Source: Rhizobium sp. Leaf306
GTDB taxonomy: Bacteria; Pseudomonadota; Alphaproteobacteria; Rhizobiales; Rhizobiaceae
Reading direction: 5' to 3'
Assembly: GCF_001423425.1 (NCBI RefSeq)
Contig: NZ_LMNX01000001.1
Span: 826,970 to 890,969 of the forward strand
DNA: 64,000 nucleotides
A program made the translations under genes and the position numbers. The notes under the pieces are model-generated. The model had not been told where the DNA came from. It did no database searches and worked only from the letters and a program-made list of their open reading frames with translations. Below are positions 9,321-18,037 of the stretch, piece after piece. The stretch's first letter is position 1; the number at the start of each line of letters is the position of its first letter.

Positions 9321-11540
9321 TCAACCTGTCGCAGCGAGCGACATCTCCGGACTGAGCGACTGACCGCGGGATGCCGCAACCACCGCGTCCACATCCAGGA
9401 TGAGAGCGACGCGGCCATCACCAAGGATGGTGGCGGCGGCAATGCCCGGAACATGGGTGTAGTTGGCTTCCAGCGACTTGATGACGACCTGACGCTGACC
9501 CTGGATGGCATCGACCATCAGCGCGCGCTGACCGCCGCCTTCGGATTCGACCAGCAGTGCCACGCCCTCGACCGGATTTGCCTGTGTGGCGCGGAAGTTG
9601 AGGATGCGGCCGACATCGACCAGCGGGCAGAACGAGTTGCGGATCGAGATGAGCCGCTGCGTTGCGCCAAACGAGTGGATGGCAGACGCTTCCGGCTGCA
9701 ATGTCTCCACGATCGCCGTCAACGGCACGACAAGCGTCTGGCCGGCAACCGTTACCACCATCCCGTCGAGGACGGCGAGCGTGAGCGGCAGGCTCATGGT
9801 GAAGGTCGAGCCCAGACCCGGGCGCGAGGAGATCGAGATACGGCCGCCAAGTGCCTGGATCGAACGTTTGACCACATCCATGCCGACGCCGCGGCCGGAA
9901 ATGTCGGAGATCGTGTCTGCCGTCGAGAAGCCAGGCGCGAAGATGAGGTTGTCGATTTCCTCGTCCGACAGATTGGCATCCGGCGAAATCAGGTCGTTGT
10001 CGATTGCCTTCTGCTTGACGCGCTCGCGGTTGATGCCGCCACCGTCGTCGATCAGTTCGATCAGGATGCGGCCCGAACGATGCTTGGCCGAAAGCTTGAT
10101 CGTGCCTTCCGGATCCTTGCCGGCGGCTTCGCGCTTTTCAGGGCTTTCGATGCCGTGGTCGACAGCGTTTCGGATCATGTGGGTCAACGGCTCGGCGATC
10201 TTGTCGATAACCGTCTTGTCGACTTCGGTGTTCTCGCCTTCGGTGACCAGACGGATCTGCTTGCCGACCATGTCTGCGACTTCGCGGACGATACGCGACA
10301 TGCGCTGGAAGACCGGCTTGACCGGCTGCGCGCGGATCGCCATGACCGAGTCCTGGATCTCGCGCGTCAGCTGCTGCAGCTCTTCGAGACCCATATTGAC
10401 GGCGGAGGTGCCGCTGGCATCGTTTTCGATGACGCTCTGCGAGAGCATCGCCTGGTTGATGACAAGCTCGCCGACCAGGTTGATCAGGCGATCGACGCGA
10501 TCGAGATCGACGCGGATCGTCTGGCCGGCGGCCGCTGTGGCAGCGGCCTGGGCCGGAGCCGGCGCGGGTGCTGCGGCTTCCTTCTTTTCGACGCGTGCCG
10601 CGGCGGCAGCCATCTTGCTGACGTTGGCGGCAGCTTCAGTCGCCACGACGGCGGCTGCTTCGTCGGCAGCCTTCGTGTCGGAGCCGAGCTCATCGTCGAG
10701 CGACGAGAGATCGAATGGTACCGGAACCATCGGCAGTTCTTCGTCGCTTGGCTTTGCTGCGGCCAGCTTGACGTCGAGATCACAGTCCCACTCGGCGAAT
10801 TCGAACACCGAGCGAATATCGGCTTCGGTCTTTTCGGTCGTCAGGGAGATTTTCCAGCTGAAATAGGAGGCTTCCGGATCCAGCTTGTCGAGGGTCGGCA
10901 GCTGCTCCATGTCGCAGCCGACGCTCATCTCGCCGAGCTTGGACAGGTCGCGCAGCAAGAGGGCTGCTTCGTTGCCCTTGGCATAGAGATCGTGGCGCGG
11001 CTTGAAGCCGATCTCGTAGACCGACCCTTTTGCTGCCGGGACGTCGTCGTCGAAACCATCGAAGGTGAAAGGGATCGGCTGGAAACCGCTATCATCGCTC
11101 GGCTTCGGTGCCTCGGCCTTTGCAGGCTTTGCGACTTCGGCATGGGCCGAAGGCATTTCGCCATGGGCAAGGGCTTCCAGTTCCTTGACGAGGCCGCGTG
11201 ATCGCGCCTCGTCCACACCACCGCCGTCACGGGACGCGGTGACGAGATCGGCGAGCACGTCGGCCGATTTCAGCATCACCTTCAGAACGTCCTGGTTCGG
11301 CTCGAGCTTGTTGGACCGGACGCAGTCGAGCGTCGTCTCGAAGACGTGGGCAAAGCCCACGAGGTCATCGAGGCCGAAGGCGCCTGCTCCACCCTTGATG
11401 GAATGAACGGCGCGGAAGACGGCGTTGACCGTTTCGGGGTCGCGGTCCCCGTCGTTCAGCTTCAGCAGACCAGATTCCAGTTCAGCGAGCTGTTCTTCGC
11501 ATTCCTGAAAGAAGATCTCTTTGATTTCGTTCATATCCAT
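9321..11540 (-). CDS. cheA: Chemotaxis histidine kinase CheA
   Basis: 739 residues. Domain order: Hpt (P1) domain with phospho-accepting His46 in A-V-H-S-I-K-G-G-A-G; a P2-like response-regulator-binding region; an Ala/Pro-rich linker; the dimerisation domain; the ATP-binding domain with N-box N-A-V-D-H-G-I-E and G-boxes D-D-G-G-G-I and G-R-G-V-G-M-D-V-V; and a C-terminal CheW-like domain. CheA phosphorylates CheY1, CheY2 and CheB in response to the receptors. The gene follows cheY1 by 16 bp. Confidence 0.97.
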   Translation of the reverse strand: MDMNEIKEIFFQECEEQLAELESGLLKLNDGDRDPETVNAVFRAVHSIKGGAGAFGLDDLVGFAHVFETTLDCVRSNKLEPNQDVLKVMLKSADVLADLVTASRDGGGVDEARSRGLVKELEALAHGEMPSAHAEVAKPAKAEAPKPSDDSGFQPIPFTFDGFDDDVPAAKGSVYEIGFKPRHDLYAKGNEAALLLRDLSKLGEMSVGCDMEQLPTLDKLDPEASYFSWKISLTTEKTEADIRSVFEFAEWDCDLDVKLAAAKPSDEELPMVPVPFDLSSLDDELGSDTKAADEAAAVVATEAAANVSKMAAAAARVEKKEAAAPAPAPAQAAATAAAGQTIRVDLDRVDRLINLVGELVINQAMLSQSVIENDASGTSAVNMGLEELQQLTREIQDSVMAIRAQPVKPVFQRMSRIVREVADMVGKQIRLVTEGENTEVDKTVIDKIAEPLTHMIRNAVDHGIESPEKREAAGKDPEGTIKLSAKHRSGRILIELIDDGGGINRERVKQKAIDNDLISPDANLSDEEIDNLIFAPGFSTADTISDISGRGVGMDVVKRSIQALGGRISISSRPGLGSTFTMSLPLTLAVLDGMVVTVAGQTLVVPLTAIVETLQPEASAIHSFGATQRLISIRNSFCPLVDVGRILNFRATQANPVEGVALLVESEGGGQRALMVDAIQGQRQVVIKSLEANYTHVPGIAAATILGDGRVALILDVDAVVAASRGQSLSPEMSLAATG

Positions 11541-11556
11541 GGGAGGATTTCCTGGC

Positions 11557-11922
11557 TCAGGCGGTTACACGCTCGATGGCATCGATCAGTTTGGCGGGAT
11601 CGAACGGCTTGACGATCCAACCCGTGGCACCGGCCTGGCGGGCGCGGTTCTTCTTCTCCGCGTCGCTTTCCGTGGTCAGGACCAGGATCGGGATGGCGCG
11701 GTACTTGTCGTTGCGGCGAACGCCTTCGATGAAACCGAAGCCGTCGAGGCGCGGCATGTTGATGTCGGTGACGATCACATCGGGGTTGCAGCCTTCGAGG
11801 ACTTCGAGACCTTCGATGCCGTCTTCAGCCTGGATGGTTTCGAAACCGGCGTTGTTGAGAGTGACCAGAAGCATGTTCCGGATCGTCCGTGAATCGTCCA
11901 CGGTCAGGACTTTTTTCTTCAT
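11557..11922 (-). CDS. cheY1: Response regulator CheY1 (phosphate sink)
   Basis: 121-residue receiver with D-D at 9-10, phospho-acceptor Asp53 (T-D-I-N-M-P), Thr in V-L-T-T and Lys in V-K-P-F. A strong AAGGAG ribosome-binding site precedes the ATG at 11922. In S. meliloti this regulator takes phosphate back from CheY2 through CheA and thus ends the signal. It lies 2 bp after cheS, whose S. meliloti product is reported to bind CheA and accelerate this drain. Confidence 0.93.
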   Translation of the reverse strand: MKKKVLTVDDSRTIRNMLLVTLNNAGFETIQAEDGIEGLEVLEGCNPDVIVTDINMPRLDGFGFIEGVRRNDKYRAIPILVLTTESDAEKKNRARQAGATGWIVKPFDPAKLIDAIERVTA

Positions 11923-11924
11923 CG

Positions 11925-12218
11925 CTAAATCTCCTTAGCAACCAAATTCTGTGTATCGAGGCCGATGAGCTGCATCGTCTTGACGAAGGCATCGGAAGGC
12001 TTTTGGACGGCAAAGGACTTCTTGTCGTCATCCCAGGCGTTTGCGCCGGCGACGAGGACCTGGACGCACTGGACGCCGAGACGCTCGACACCGGACGCAT
12101 CGATGACAATGTCGCTACCGCGCATGGACAGCAGTTTGGCGTGCAGCGCGGACGCCTCGTTGAGGTCCAGCACGGAAGACAGTTTCAAACTTCCCGGACC
12201 GGCTTTCTTGGCCGCCAT
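11925..12218 (-). CDS. cheS: STAS-domain chemotaxis protein CheS
   Basis: 97-residue single STAS domain (I-V-I-D-A-S-G-V-E-R-L-G-V-Q-C-V-Q-V-L), matching the size and place of CheS in rhizobial che operons. S. meliloti CheS forms a complex with CheA that speeds phosphate loss from CheY1. The usual phosphorylatable Ser/Thr of anti-sigma antagonists after the D-x-S-G turn is not obvious here (E-R-L follows), which fits a binding role. An AAGGA element lies upstream and the ATG overlaps the icpA stop by one base. Confidence 0.88.
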   Translation of the reverse strand: MAAKKAGPGSLKLSSVLDLNEASALHAKLLSMRGSDIVIDASGVERLGVQCVQVLVAGANAWDDDKKSFAVQKPSDAFVKTMQLIGLDTQNLVAKEI

Positions 12219-13837
12219 CAGCTTATTCCTTGTCGTTTGGAGTAAAATGTGTCTGAGGAACCGATGCGTTCCGCCGCGGCCCGCGGGGAGATGTCGGTGG
12301 CAATTTCCGGCCGGCGTGCAGCCGGTCTTGAGCGGTCGTCATCGTAACGGCCCTGTCGCGCAATCCGGAATTCGCGAACCGTGCGTCCAAGCTCCAGGAT
12401 CACCGTCTGCAATTCGTCCGCGCCTTCGCCCGAGCGACGCGCCAGAACGGCATTGGATGCGACTTCCTGGCTGAGATCACTGACATGTGCCGTGACGACG
12501 TCGAGGCCTTCCGCCTGGACCCCGGTATCGCGAGCTATGCCCGCAATCGTGTCGTTGATGGCGGACACCTGCTGGACGATGCCATCGATGGCGCCCTGCG
12601 TGCGGTGAACCATTTCGACACCGGCATCGACCTGCGTCTTAGTGCCGTTGACGAGCGTCTTGATCTCGCGGGCGGCCTCGGCGGAACGCTGGGCGAGCGC
12701 CCTCACCTCCTGCGCAACGACAGCAAAGCCGCGGCCACTGTCGCCGGCGCGGGCGGCTTCGATGCCGGCATTGAGGGCGAGGAGATTGGTCTGGAATGCG
12801 ATCTCGTCGATCGTGCCGATGATCTGGCCGATCTTTTCGGCTGACGCTTCGATATCCGCCATGGCGCTGATCGCCTGACCGACGACCTTGCCGCTGTCTT
12901 CCGCTGACCGGCGTGTGGCGGCCGTCGCCTTTTCGGCGGCGGCCGTGCCGACGGCACTCTGGCGGACACCGGCAGCGATCGAAGAAAGCGCTTCGCCAGA
13001 CTTTTGCAAGCGGGCGGACTGGTTCTCGGAAGTTCTGGCGAACGTGCGTGCGCTCTCGGAAAGAGCGTCGGTCAGCATGTCCGCCTGGATTCCGGTCTCG
13101 CCGACGGTCTCGAATGTCGTGCGGATGTCGCCGATGGCGCTGTTGAGGATGTCGCCGAGTTCGCGATAGGCGTCCGGCATGTCGTCCGGAACCTTGGCGG
13201 TCAGATCGCGATCGGCCAGCGCTGAAACCACGGAGAGGAACGTCTCAACGGCCTGCGCCTGATCGGCCTGGCGCTGCTCGGTCAGGGCACGCTGGTGCTT
13301 GAGGCGCAATTCGTTAAAGCGCAACGACACCGCGATCTCCGCGTCGACCATGACGAGGCGCACGATTGCGCTGACGAGATCGTTGAGTTCCTGTTCGCGC
13401 TTGCGACTTGCCGGAAGAATGGAGCGGGATGACATTCCGGTGACCGCACCGGTGATCAGATGCTCGAGCATCACCGAATGACCGGCAAGGTGCCAGCGCG
13501 GATCAAGACCCATGCGGCTTTCGGTATCGGAGAGGAGTTTGACTCGTTCGGCATACAGTGCATCGAAGCGCGCGTCGCTGAGCACGCTCCAGTGAGACGC
13601 CTGGAGGTCATGCAGGCGTTCGATCTGCTGTTCGCTTTCGAAGATACCGGCAGCCTCGGGAACGGACTGCAGCCGGTGAAAATAGTCGCGCAATCCGGCT
13701 TTGAGATGAGGTTCGAGCTGCGGCCGGCACCGGCGCAGCAAGTCGCGCAGGTCCCCGTCGAGGCCAGCAAAGGCCAAGCGTTCACTCAGGCTGCCTGCCT
13801 GGCTCCGTCGCCCCTGTTCTGTCGGCGTGTCCTGCAC
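12218..13837 (-). CDS. icpA: Soluble globin-coupled chemoreceptor IcpA
   Basis: 539 residues from a GTG at 13837 with a GGGGA element upstream; a TTG at 13840 is equally possible, and the open frame continues to an ATG at 13978 but that segment does not look like receptor sequence. Domain order: protoglobin-like sensor at about residues 15-165; a HAMP-like helical linker near 185-245; and a methyl-accepting signalling domain with its tip (D-E-I-A-F-Q-T-N-L-L-A-L-N-A-G-I-E-A-A-R) at about 344-363. No membrane segment, so it is a cytoplasmic receptor. It is the first gene of the che operon, as in other rhizobia. The position where haem-binding members carry the proximal His seems to be Glu106. 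The C-terminal 40 residues are Arg/Ser-rich without an obvious CheR-docking pentapeptide. Confidence 0.9.
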   Translation of the reverse strand: MQDTPTEQGRRSQAGSLSERLAFAGLDGDLRDLLRRCRPQLEPHLKAGLRDYFHRLQSVPEAAGIFESEQQIERLHDLQASHWSVLSDARFDALYAERVKLLSDTESRMGLDPRWHLAGHSVMLEHLITGAVTGMSSRSILPASRKREQELNDLVSAIVRLVMVDAEIAVSLRFNELRLKHQRALTEQRQADQAQAVETFLSVVSALADRDLTAKVPDDMPDAYRELGDILNSAIGDIRTTFETVGETGIQADMLTDALSESARTFARTSENQSARLQKSGEALSSIAAGVRQSAVGTAAAEKATAATRRSAEDSGKVVGQAISAMADIEASAEKIGQIIGTIDEIAFQTNLLALNAGIEAARAGDSGRGFAVVAQEVRALAQRSAEAAREIKTLVNGTKTQVDAGVEMVHRTQGAIDGIVQQVSAINDTIAGIARDTGVQAEGLDVVTAHVSDLSQEVASNAVLARRSGEGADELQTVILELGRTVREFRIARQGRYDDDRSRPAARRPEIATDISPRAAAERIGSSDTFYSKRQGIS

Positions 13838-14280
13838 CAAAACCGTCCCCGCATGAAAGTCAGACCAACCCGACGAGTTGGTGTATTGCCGCCCAGCGAG
13901 GCAAATCCGAAACGGGCGGGAGCGTGCCGGGACAGGCCATGACCTGTCTGCGGTGGCGACGCTTATACCGCGAAGCATTTCGTAATCTGTCGATGAGAAA
14001 TACCGGATTCAGACCGGTACGGCTTGGCGGCTTCATGCCTGTTGGGAGCCCTCGGGACATCCCATTCGCCGTCTATCTAATATGTATGGTTAATTCCTTG
14101 CCCGAAGGTTAACACGGGCGGTGTGAAATGCTCTTTCAAGCAAAGTCAGAAACCGGCCATAGCTCCGACTGTCCGCAAAGGTGACAACAAACAGAGGCGC
14201 AGAACAGCTCAACCAAAAGCTTCAAAACTTTTAGTAAAATCAAATTGATCTAATCTGGAAGTTCAGCTTGTGGCGGTGTT
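13838..14280. other. Intergenic region upstream of the che operon
   Basis: 443 bp between the start of icpA and the stop of the TPR gene. Both genes read leftward, so this should hold the che operon promoter and the end of the TPR transcript. The right half is AT-richer (around 14085-14260). No convincing gene, operator or intrinsic terminator was found. Confidence 0.5.
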
Positions 14281-16674
14281 TCAATTGTCCGGCGGCCAGA
14301 TCAGTTCGGCCAGCGCTCGTTGGCCGTCCTTGCTTCCGGTCGATGCAAGAGCCTGAAAAATTCTTCGCGCATCGGGCTTGCGACCGACATTGAGGTAGGC
14401 GTAGCCGCGAAGGATCATCAGATCGGTCTGTTCCGGCGTGATCTGGGCGCGCTGATCGAGCGCGATGAGTGCCTCCCGATAGCGACCGAGGTTGAAGGAA
14501 CTTTGGGCGCGATTGGCAAGAATGGCGCTCTGAAGCTCCACGGCGCGGGAGTTGGTCTGCTTGGCGGCGGCCGCGGCAACCGATGCCTGATCCGTCAGGC
14601 CTGCCCGCAGATAGGCAAGGCTTCGACCATAGGACGCATCGGAGCGGACCACGTCGGAAGCACTGTTTTGCGCGACCTCGAAAGCCTTGACGGCTTCGAG
14701 CGGCCTGTTCAGATCCATCAGGCACCAACCGCGCGATAGTGCCTGGTCCGGATTGGTCTGGCGGAGTTCCGTCAGAGCACAACCGCGCGACGGCGGCCCG
14801 GAGCTTGCCTGAGCGGATCTGGTTGCCTGGCGGACCGACGGCTGCACGGCAACAGGCTGCCGGGTTGCAGCGGCACGCTGCGGGTTGGGTTGCTGAACGC
14901 TGCGTTGCGCTGGTTGCTGGTAGGGTTGTCCGTCCTGCTGCGAATAGGCTTCCGCAACGCGATCCTCGGGCCTGACGCTCGGCAGCGGCGGTTGGCGACG
15001 GTAACCTGTCCGGTCGTCGACGCCCGCGACAGATGGTCTGCCGAGATTTGCAATGCGCTCTGAACGATCGCCCCAGGCACGCTGGAGAGAAGCTACACCG
15101 GCCCGGTCGCCCAGGTCGTTGCGGGTCAGCGCCAGACCATAGGCGGAGGGCTCGTCATCCGGCTTCCAGGCGAGTGCTGCCCCGAACCACTCGGCGGCTG
15201 TGCGAAGCTGCCGCATTGCTCTTGCATACCAGCCGAACTGTTGTGCCGCGTCGGCATCGCGGGCGGCGATCACGACAGGCGCCATGCGGGCCAGAACCTC
15301 TTCCTGCAGCATGGGCGGAGGATCGAGTGCAAGAAGATTGGCGACGGCGGAAAGATAGGCCGCCTTGGTGCCTTCGGAACTTTCCCGGAAACGATAGAGA
15401 ACGTTTTCCGCTTCGAGCGGCGACTTCTGGCGGACCAGGGTGAGCGCCAGCCCCTCAGCAGCGGAGGCCGTCTCTTCCTTGCCATAGGCGCGCCGGAACC
15501 AGCGCTCGGCACCGCCGAGATTGTCTCTGCGATAGGCATACCAGCCCAGTAGCAGCGCGTCCGAGGCGAGCCCTTCGCGTTCCGCGAGTTGTTCGAGACG
15601 CGTGACATACTGCTGGCCGACGACCAGTTTCGCATCGTCGCCGGCTTCGTTGACAAAGCGGCGCGCGAGATCGTTTCTCAGACCCTCGAATTCCGGCTGA
15701 CCACCGGCGGGAGTTTTTTCCTTGGCGAGGAGATCTTCCAGCATGGTGGAGGGAAGAAGTTCACTCGCCTTCTGCACCGTGGCGACACGCGCGGCGGTGT
15801 CCTCGCAATTGTCCAGAACGTAGAGATAGGCATCCCGGGCGCGACCCTGTCGCTCGGTCTCGGCAAAGGCTTCCGCCACCCGCCACAAGACGTCGATTTC
15901 GCTGCAGGTGAGAAGGCTCGGGTTTTCGGCCGCCATGCGGATGACGACGTCGTAATCCTTGCTGTCGGAGGCGCCGGTCAGGCTGACACGTGCCTCGGCA
16001 AGCTTTAGCCGGTCGAGGAGATCGTCCGGTGCCTGCCAGCCGCTCTCGGCAGTCTGACGGTCGGCGATTGCCTTACGCACGTCGGCAAAGCGCGACTGTG
16101 CATAGAGTTGCCACATGTTTTCGAGCTGTGGATCACCGCTTGCGCGCACAGCCAGCGGATCAGCGGGCGGCGACCAGGTCGGATAGAGCGCGCGCAGGCG
16201 CGAGATCTCGGCCTGAAGCCGTGCCGTGTCGCCACGGGCAGCAAAATATCGCAAGGCGCTTTCATCCACGACGACCGGAGGCGGCGTGTTGCCGCGCTGC
16301 GCCGTCAAGTTTTCGGGACGCTGCAAGGGTGGTGGCGACGATGCGGCCGGGGACTGTGCGATCAAGGGCATGCCCGAACGCGCCGGGGAAGGCGTATCGG
16401 CCGGTTCGGTGGCGGATCCGTTCGACAGCGTTTGCGTGATCACAAGCGCTGCTGCACCCGGAGACTGCGCGGAAGGTTCGTCTGAGGAGAGCAGTTGAGC
16501 CGTAAGCCGCTCGGTCTTGGGACGCGGCTGCATACCGTCTGCCCATGCGGGCGCTTCGGGACTGATGGCGCCGGTCAGCTGCGTCATGTCGACATTGGAG
16601 GATTGTCTATCGAGGCTCCAGAATCCAACAGCGGCGATACCTACCACCGTCAATGAGATCATCATAACCTTCAT
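14281..16674 (-). CDS. TPR-repeat envelope protein linked to cellulose synthesis
   Basis: 797 residues with an N-terminal hydrophobic anchor (about residues 5-19, no clear signal-peptidase site), a Pro/Ser/Ala-rich stretch to about residue 125, then a long helical region rich in TPR-like repeats, a Gln/Pro/Arg-rich low-complexity linker (about 560-630), and further TPR repeats to the end (S-F-N-L-G-R-Y-R-E-A-L-I-A-L-D). In rhizobia, proteins of this type are encoded beside the cellulose synthase genes and are often labelled cellulose synthase by association. It is not a BcsC homologue in any strict sense: there is no C-terminal beta-barrel. It is transcribed divergently from bcsN, with 218 bp between the starts, suggesting shared control. 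A scaffold role for the cellulose secretion complex is inference. Confidence 0.7.
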   Translation of the reverse strand: MKVMMISLTVVGIAAVGFWSLDRQSSNVDMTQLTGAISPEAPAWADGMQPRPKTERLTAQLLSSDEPSAQSPGAAALVITQTLSNGSATEPADTPSPARSGMPLIAQSPAASSPPPLQRPENLTAQRGNTPPPVVVDESALRYFAARGDTARLQAEISRLRALYPTWSPPADPLAVRASGDPQLENMWQLYAQSRFADVRKAIADRQTAESGWQAPDDLLDRLKLAEARVSLTGASDSKDYDVVIRMAAENPSLLTCSEIDVLWRVAEAFAETERQGRARDAYLYVLDNCEDTAARVATVQKASELLPSTMLEDLLAKEKTPAGGQPEFEGLRNDLARRFVNEAGDDAKLVVGQQYVTRLEQLAEREGLASDALLLGWYAYRRDNLGGAERWFRRAYGKEETASAAEGLALTLVRQKSPLEAENVLYRFRESSEGTKAAYLSAVANLLALDPPPMLQEEVLARMAPVVIAARDADAAQQFGWYARAMRQLRTAAEWFGAALAWKPDDEPSAYGLALTRNDLGDRAGVASLQRAWGDRSERIANLGRPSVAGVDDRTGYRRQPPLPSVRPEDRVAEAYSQQDGQPYQQPAQRSVQQPNPQRAAATRQPVAVQPSVRQATRSAQASSGPPSRGCALTELRQTNPDQALSRGWCLMDLNRPLEAVKAFEVAQNSASDVVRSDASYGRSLAYLRAGLTDQASVAAAAAKQTNSRAVELQSAILANRAQSSFNLGRYREALIALDQRAQITPEQTDLMILRGYAYLNVGRKPDARRIFQALASTGSKDGQRALAELIWPPDN

Positions 16675-16892
16675 GGACTTCCGATCCCGATCCTAACCCC
16701 GACCTGTTGCCCCGCAACGAGGCGTATCAATGGCATGAACGCCATGATGTGTAAGAATGAGCTGATATGGTTAACGAACAATTTAGATTTGTTTAGCAAA
16801 TTGTAAGCAAGACTCGCGATTCGCTTCGTTGCGTAGACTTTTGTGGAAGCGGAAATCGAGACGGAAGCGATCGGACGATGACTGTCCAGTAG

Positions 16893-17963
16893 ATGCGCCA
16901 TTATATGCGAGTGCCCATGACGAAAAGATCATTTGCCGAAGTTCGCCGGTTCGTACGCAGCGACCGCCGAAGCTTCGCAATTGCCATCGCAGGATTGCTG
17001 CCTCTCGTCCTGGCAAGTTGCGGCGGAGCTCCGATCCAGCCGGGCGCCCTGGTGAAGACCGTGCAGGCGGAAGAAGCCATGGTCATGCCCCCGCCATCCG
17101 GCCCCGGTATCGTCGGCGTCATCGAGCGGCGCTACGACAACGCCATCGAGCAGGAAATTCCGCTCTTCACATCCGCACTCACGCCCGGCCAGAACTTCAT
17201 CAAGGCGCAGTTCTTCGGCACGAAGAGCGCGTTCAGCTATAGCTCGAACCGGCTGACGTCGAAAATGGTCTCGCAAAGCGGCACGGCACGCGAAATGGCA
17301 TCCGGGTTTCCGGGTGTACGGATGGTGCGGTCGCAATTTTACGTCCAGAACAGCTATGGCCCGTTCGGCTATGCGTTCGGGCGCGGCAGGGGCAGCGATC
17401 TTTGCCTCTACGGATGGCAGCAGATCCGCTCGCAGGCGCAGAAGATGTCGCCGGTCGATAACTACGGCTCGATCCAGATCCGCGTGCGGATCTGCGAGGC
17501 CGGCGCGACGGAGCAGGCACTTCTCGCCTTCATGTACAATTTCACTATCAACGCCTCCGTCGACTCGCTCGGCTGGAATCCCTATGGCGATGCGAGCCCG
17601 CTTTCGCCTGAAATCGGACGAACCGGCGCTCCGACCTACCCGCGTCCTGCCTCGACGGAAGCTATCGTTCCGGTCCTGCCGCAACGGCAAGCTGCGCCGA
17701 TGATCCGCCGCGCAGCCCCTGCCGCGCCGGTCCGGCCAGCCGTAGCACCGGTTGCCAGCAGCATGATGGAGCCTGTCATGCAGCCGGTGGGGCCAAGGAT
17801 CCCCAGCGTTTCCGCACTTTCTCCCGCAGGCCTCAGTCCGTCAGCGCCCTCGGACGCTGCTGCGTCCCCGAGGTCACTGACACCCGCAGCCGCTCCGCGC
17901 GTCACGGTTCCTTCGCCTTCCTGCTCGACACAGGCGGAGGGTGCCAATGTCGTATGTCGCTGA
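16893..17963 (+). CDS. bcsN: Cellulose biosynthesis protein BcsN
   Basis: 356 residues from the first ATG; in-frame ATGs at 16905 and 16917 are alternatives and no strong ribosome-binding site decides. The N-terminus has a basic stretch, a hydrophobic segment and a lipobox-like L-A-S-C, so it is likely a lipoprotein. The central part has the pattern of BcsN, a protein confined to alphaproteobacterial cellulose operons of unknown mechanism. The C-terminal third is Pro/Ala/Ser-rich and probably extended. It leads directly into bcsA (74-bp gap). Confidence 0.85.
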   Translation: MRHYMRVPMTKRSFAEVRRFVRSDRRSFAIAIAGLLPLVLASCGGAPIQPGALVKTVQAEEAMVMPPPSGPGIVGVIERRYDNAIEQEIPLFTSALTPGQNFIKAQFFGTKSAFSYSSNRLTSKMVSQSGTAREMASGFPGVRMVRSQFYVQNSYGPFGYAFGRGRGSDLCLYGWQQIRSQAQKMSPVDNYGSIQIRVRICEAGATEQALLAFMYNFTINASVDSLGWNPYGDASPLSPEIGRTGAPTYPRPASTEAIVPVLPQRQAAPMIRRAAPAAPVRPAVAPVASSMMEPVMQPVGPRIPSVSALSPAGLSPSAPSDAAASPRSLTPAAAPRVTVPSPSCSTQAEGANVVCR

Positions 17964-18037
17964 GCGTCAGGCCGGCAATCCCGTCGTGATCCTGCCAACC
18001 GTAATCCGGTCGATCGAACCGCAAAGGTAATCCGGCG

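Noticed and set aside
9282..11201. 639-codon open frame on + opposite cheA
   Set aside because: Mirror frame of a high-GC gene; cheA is complete with all motifs on the other strand.
13838..13978. N-terminal extension of icpA to the ATG at 13978
   Set aside because: The 47 extra residues are Arg/Pro-rich and unlike receptor N-termini; GTG/TTG near 13837 fits better.
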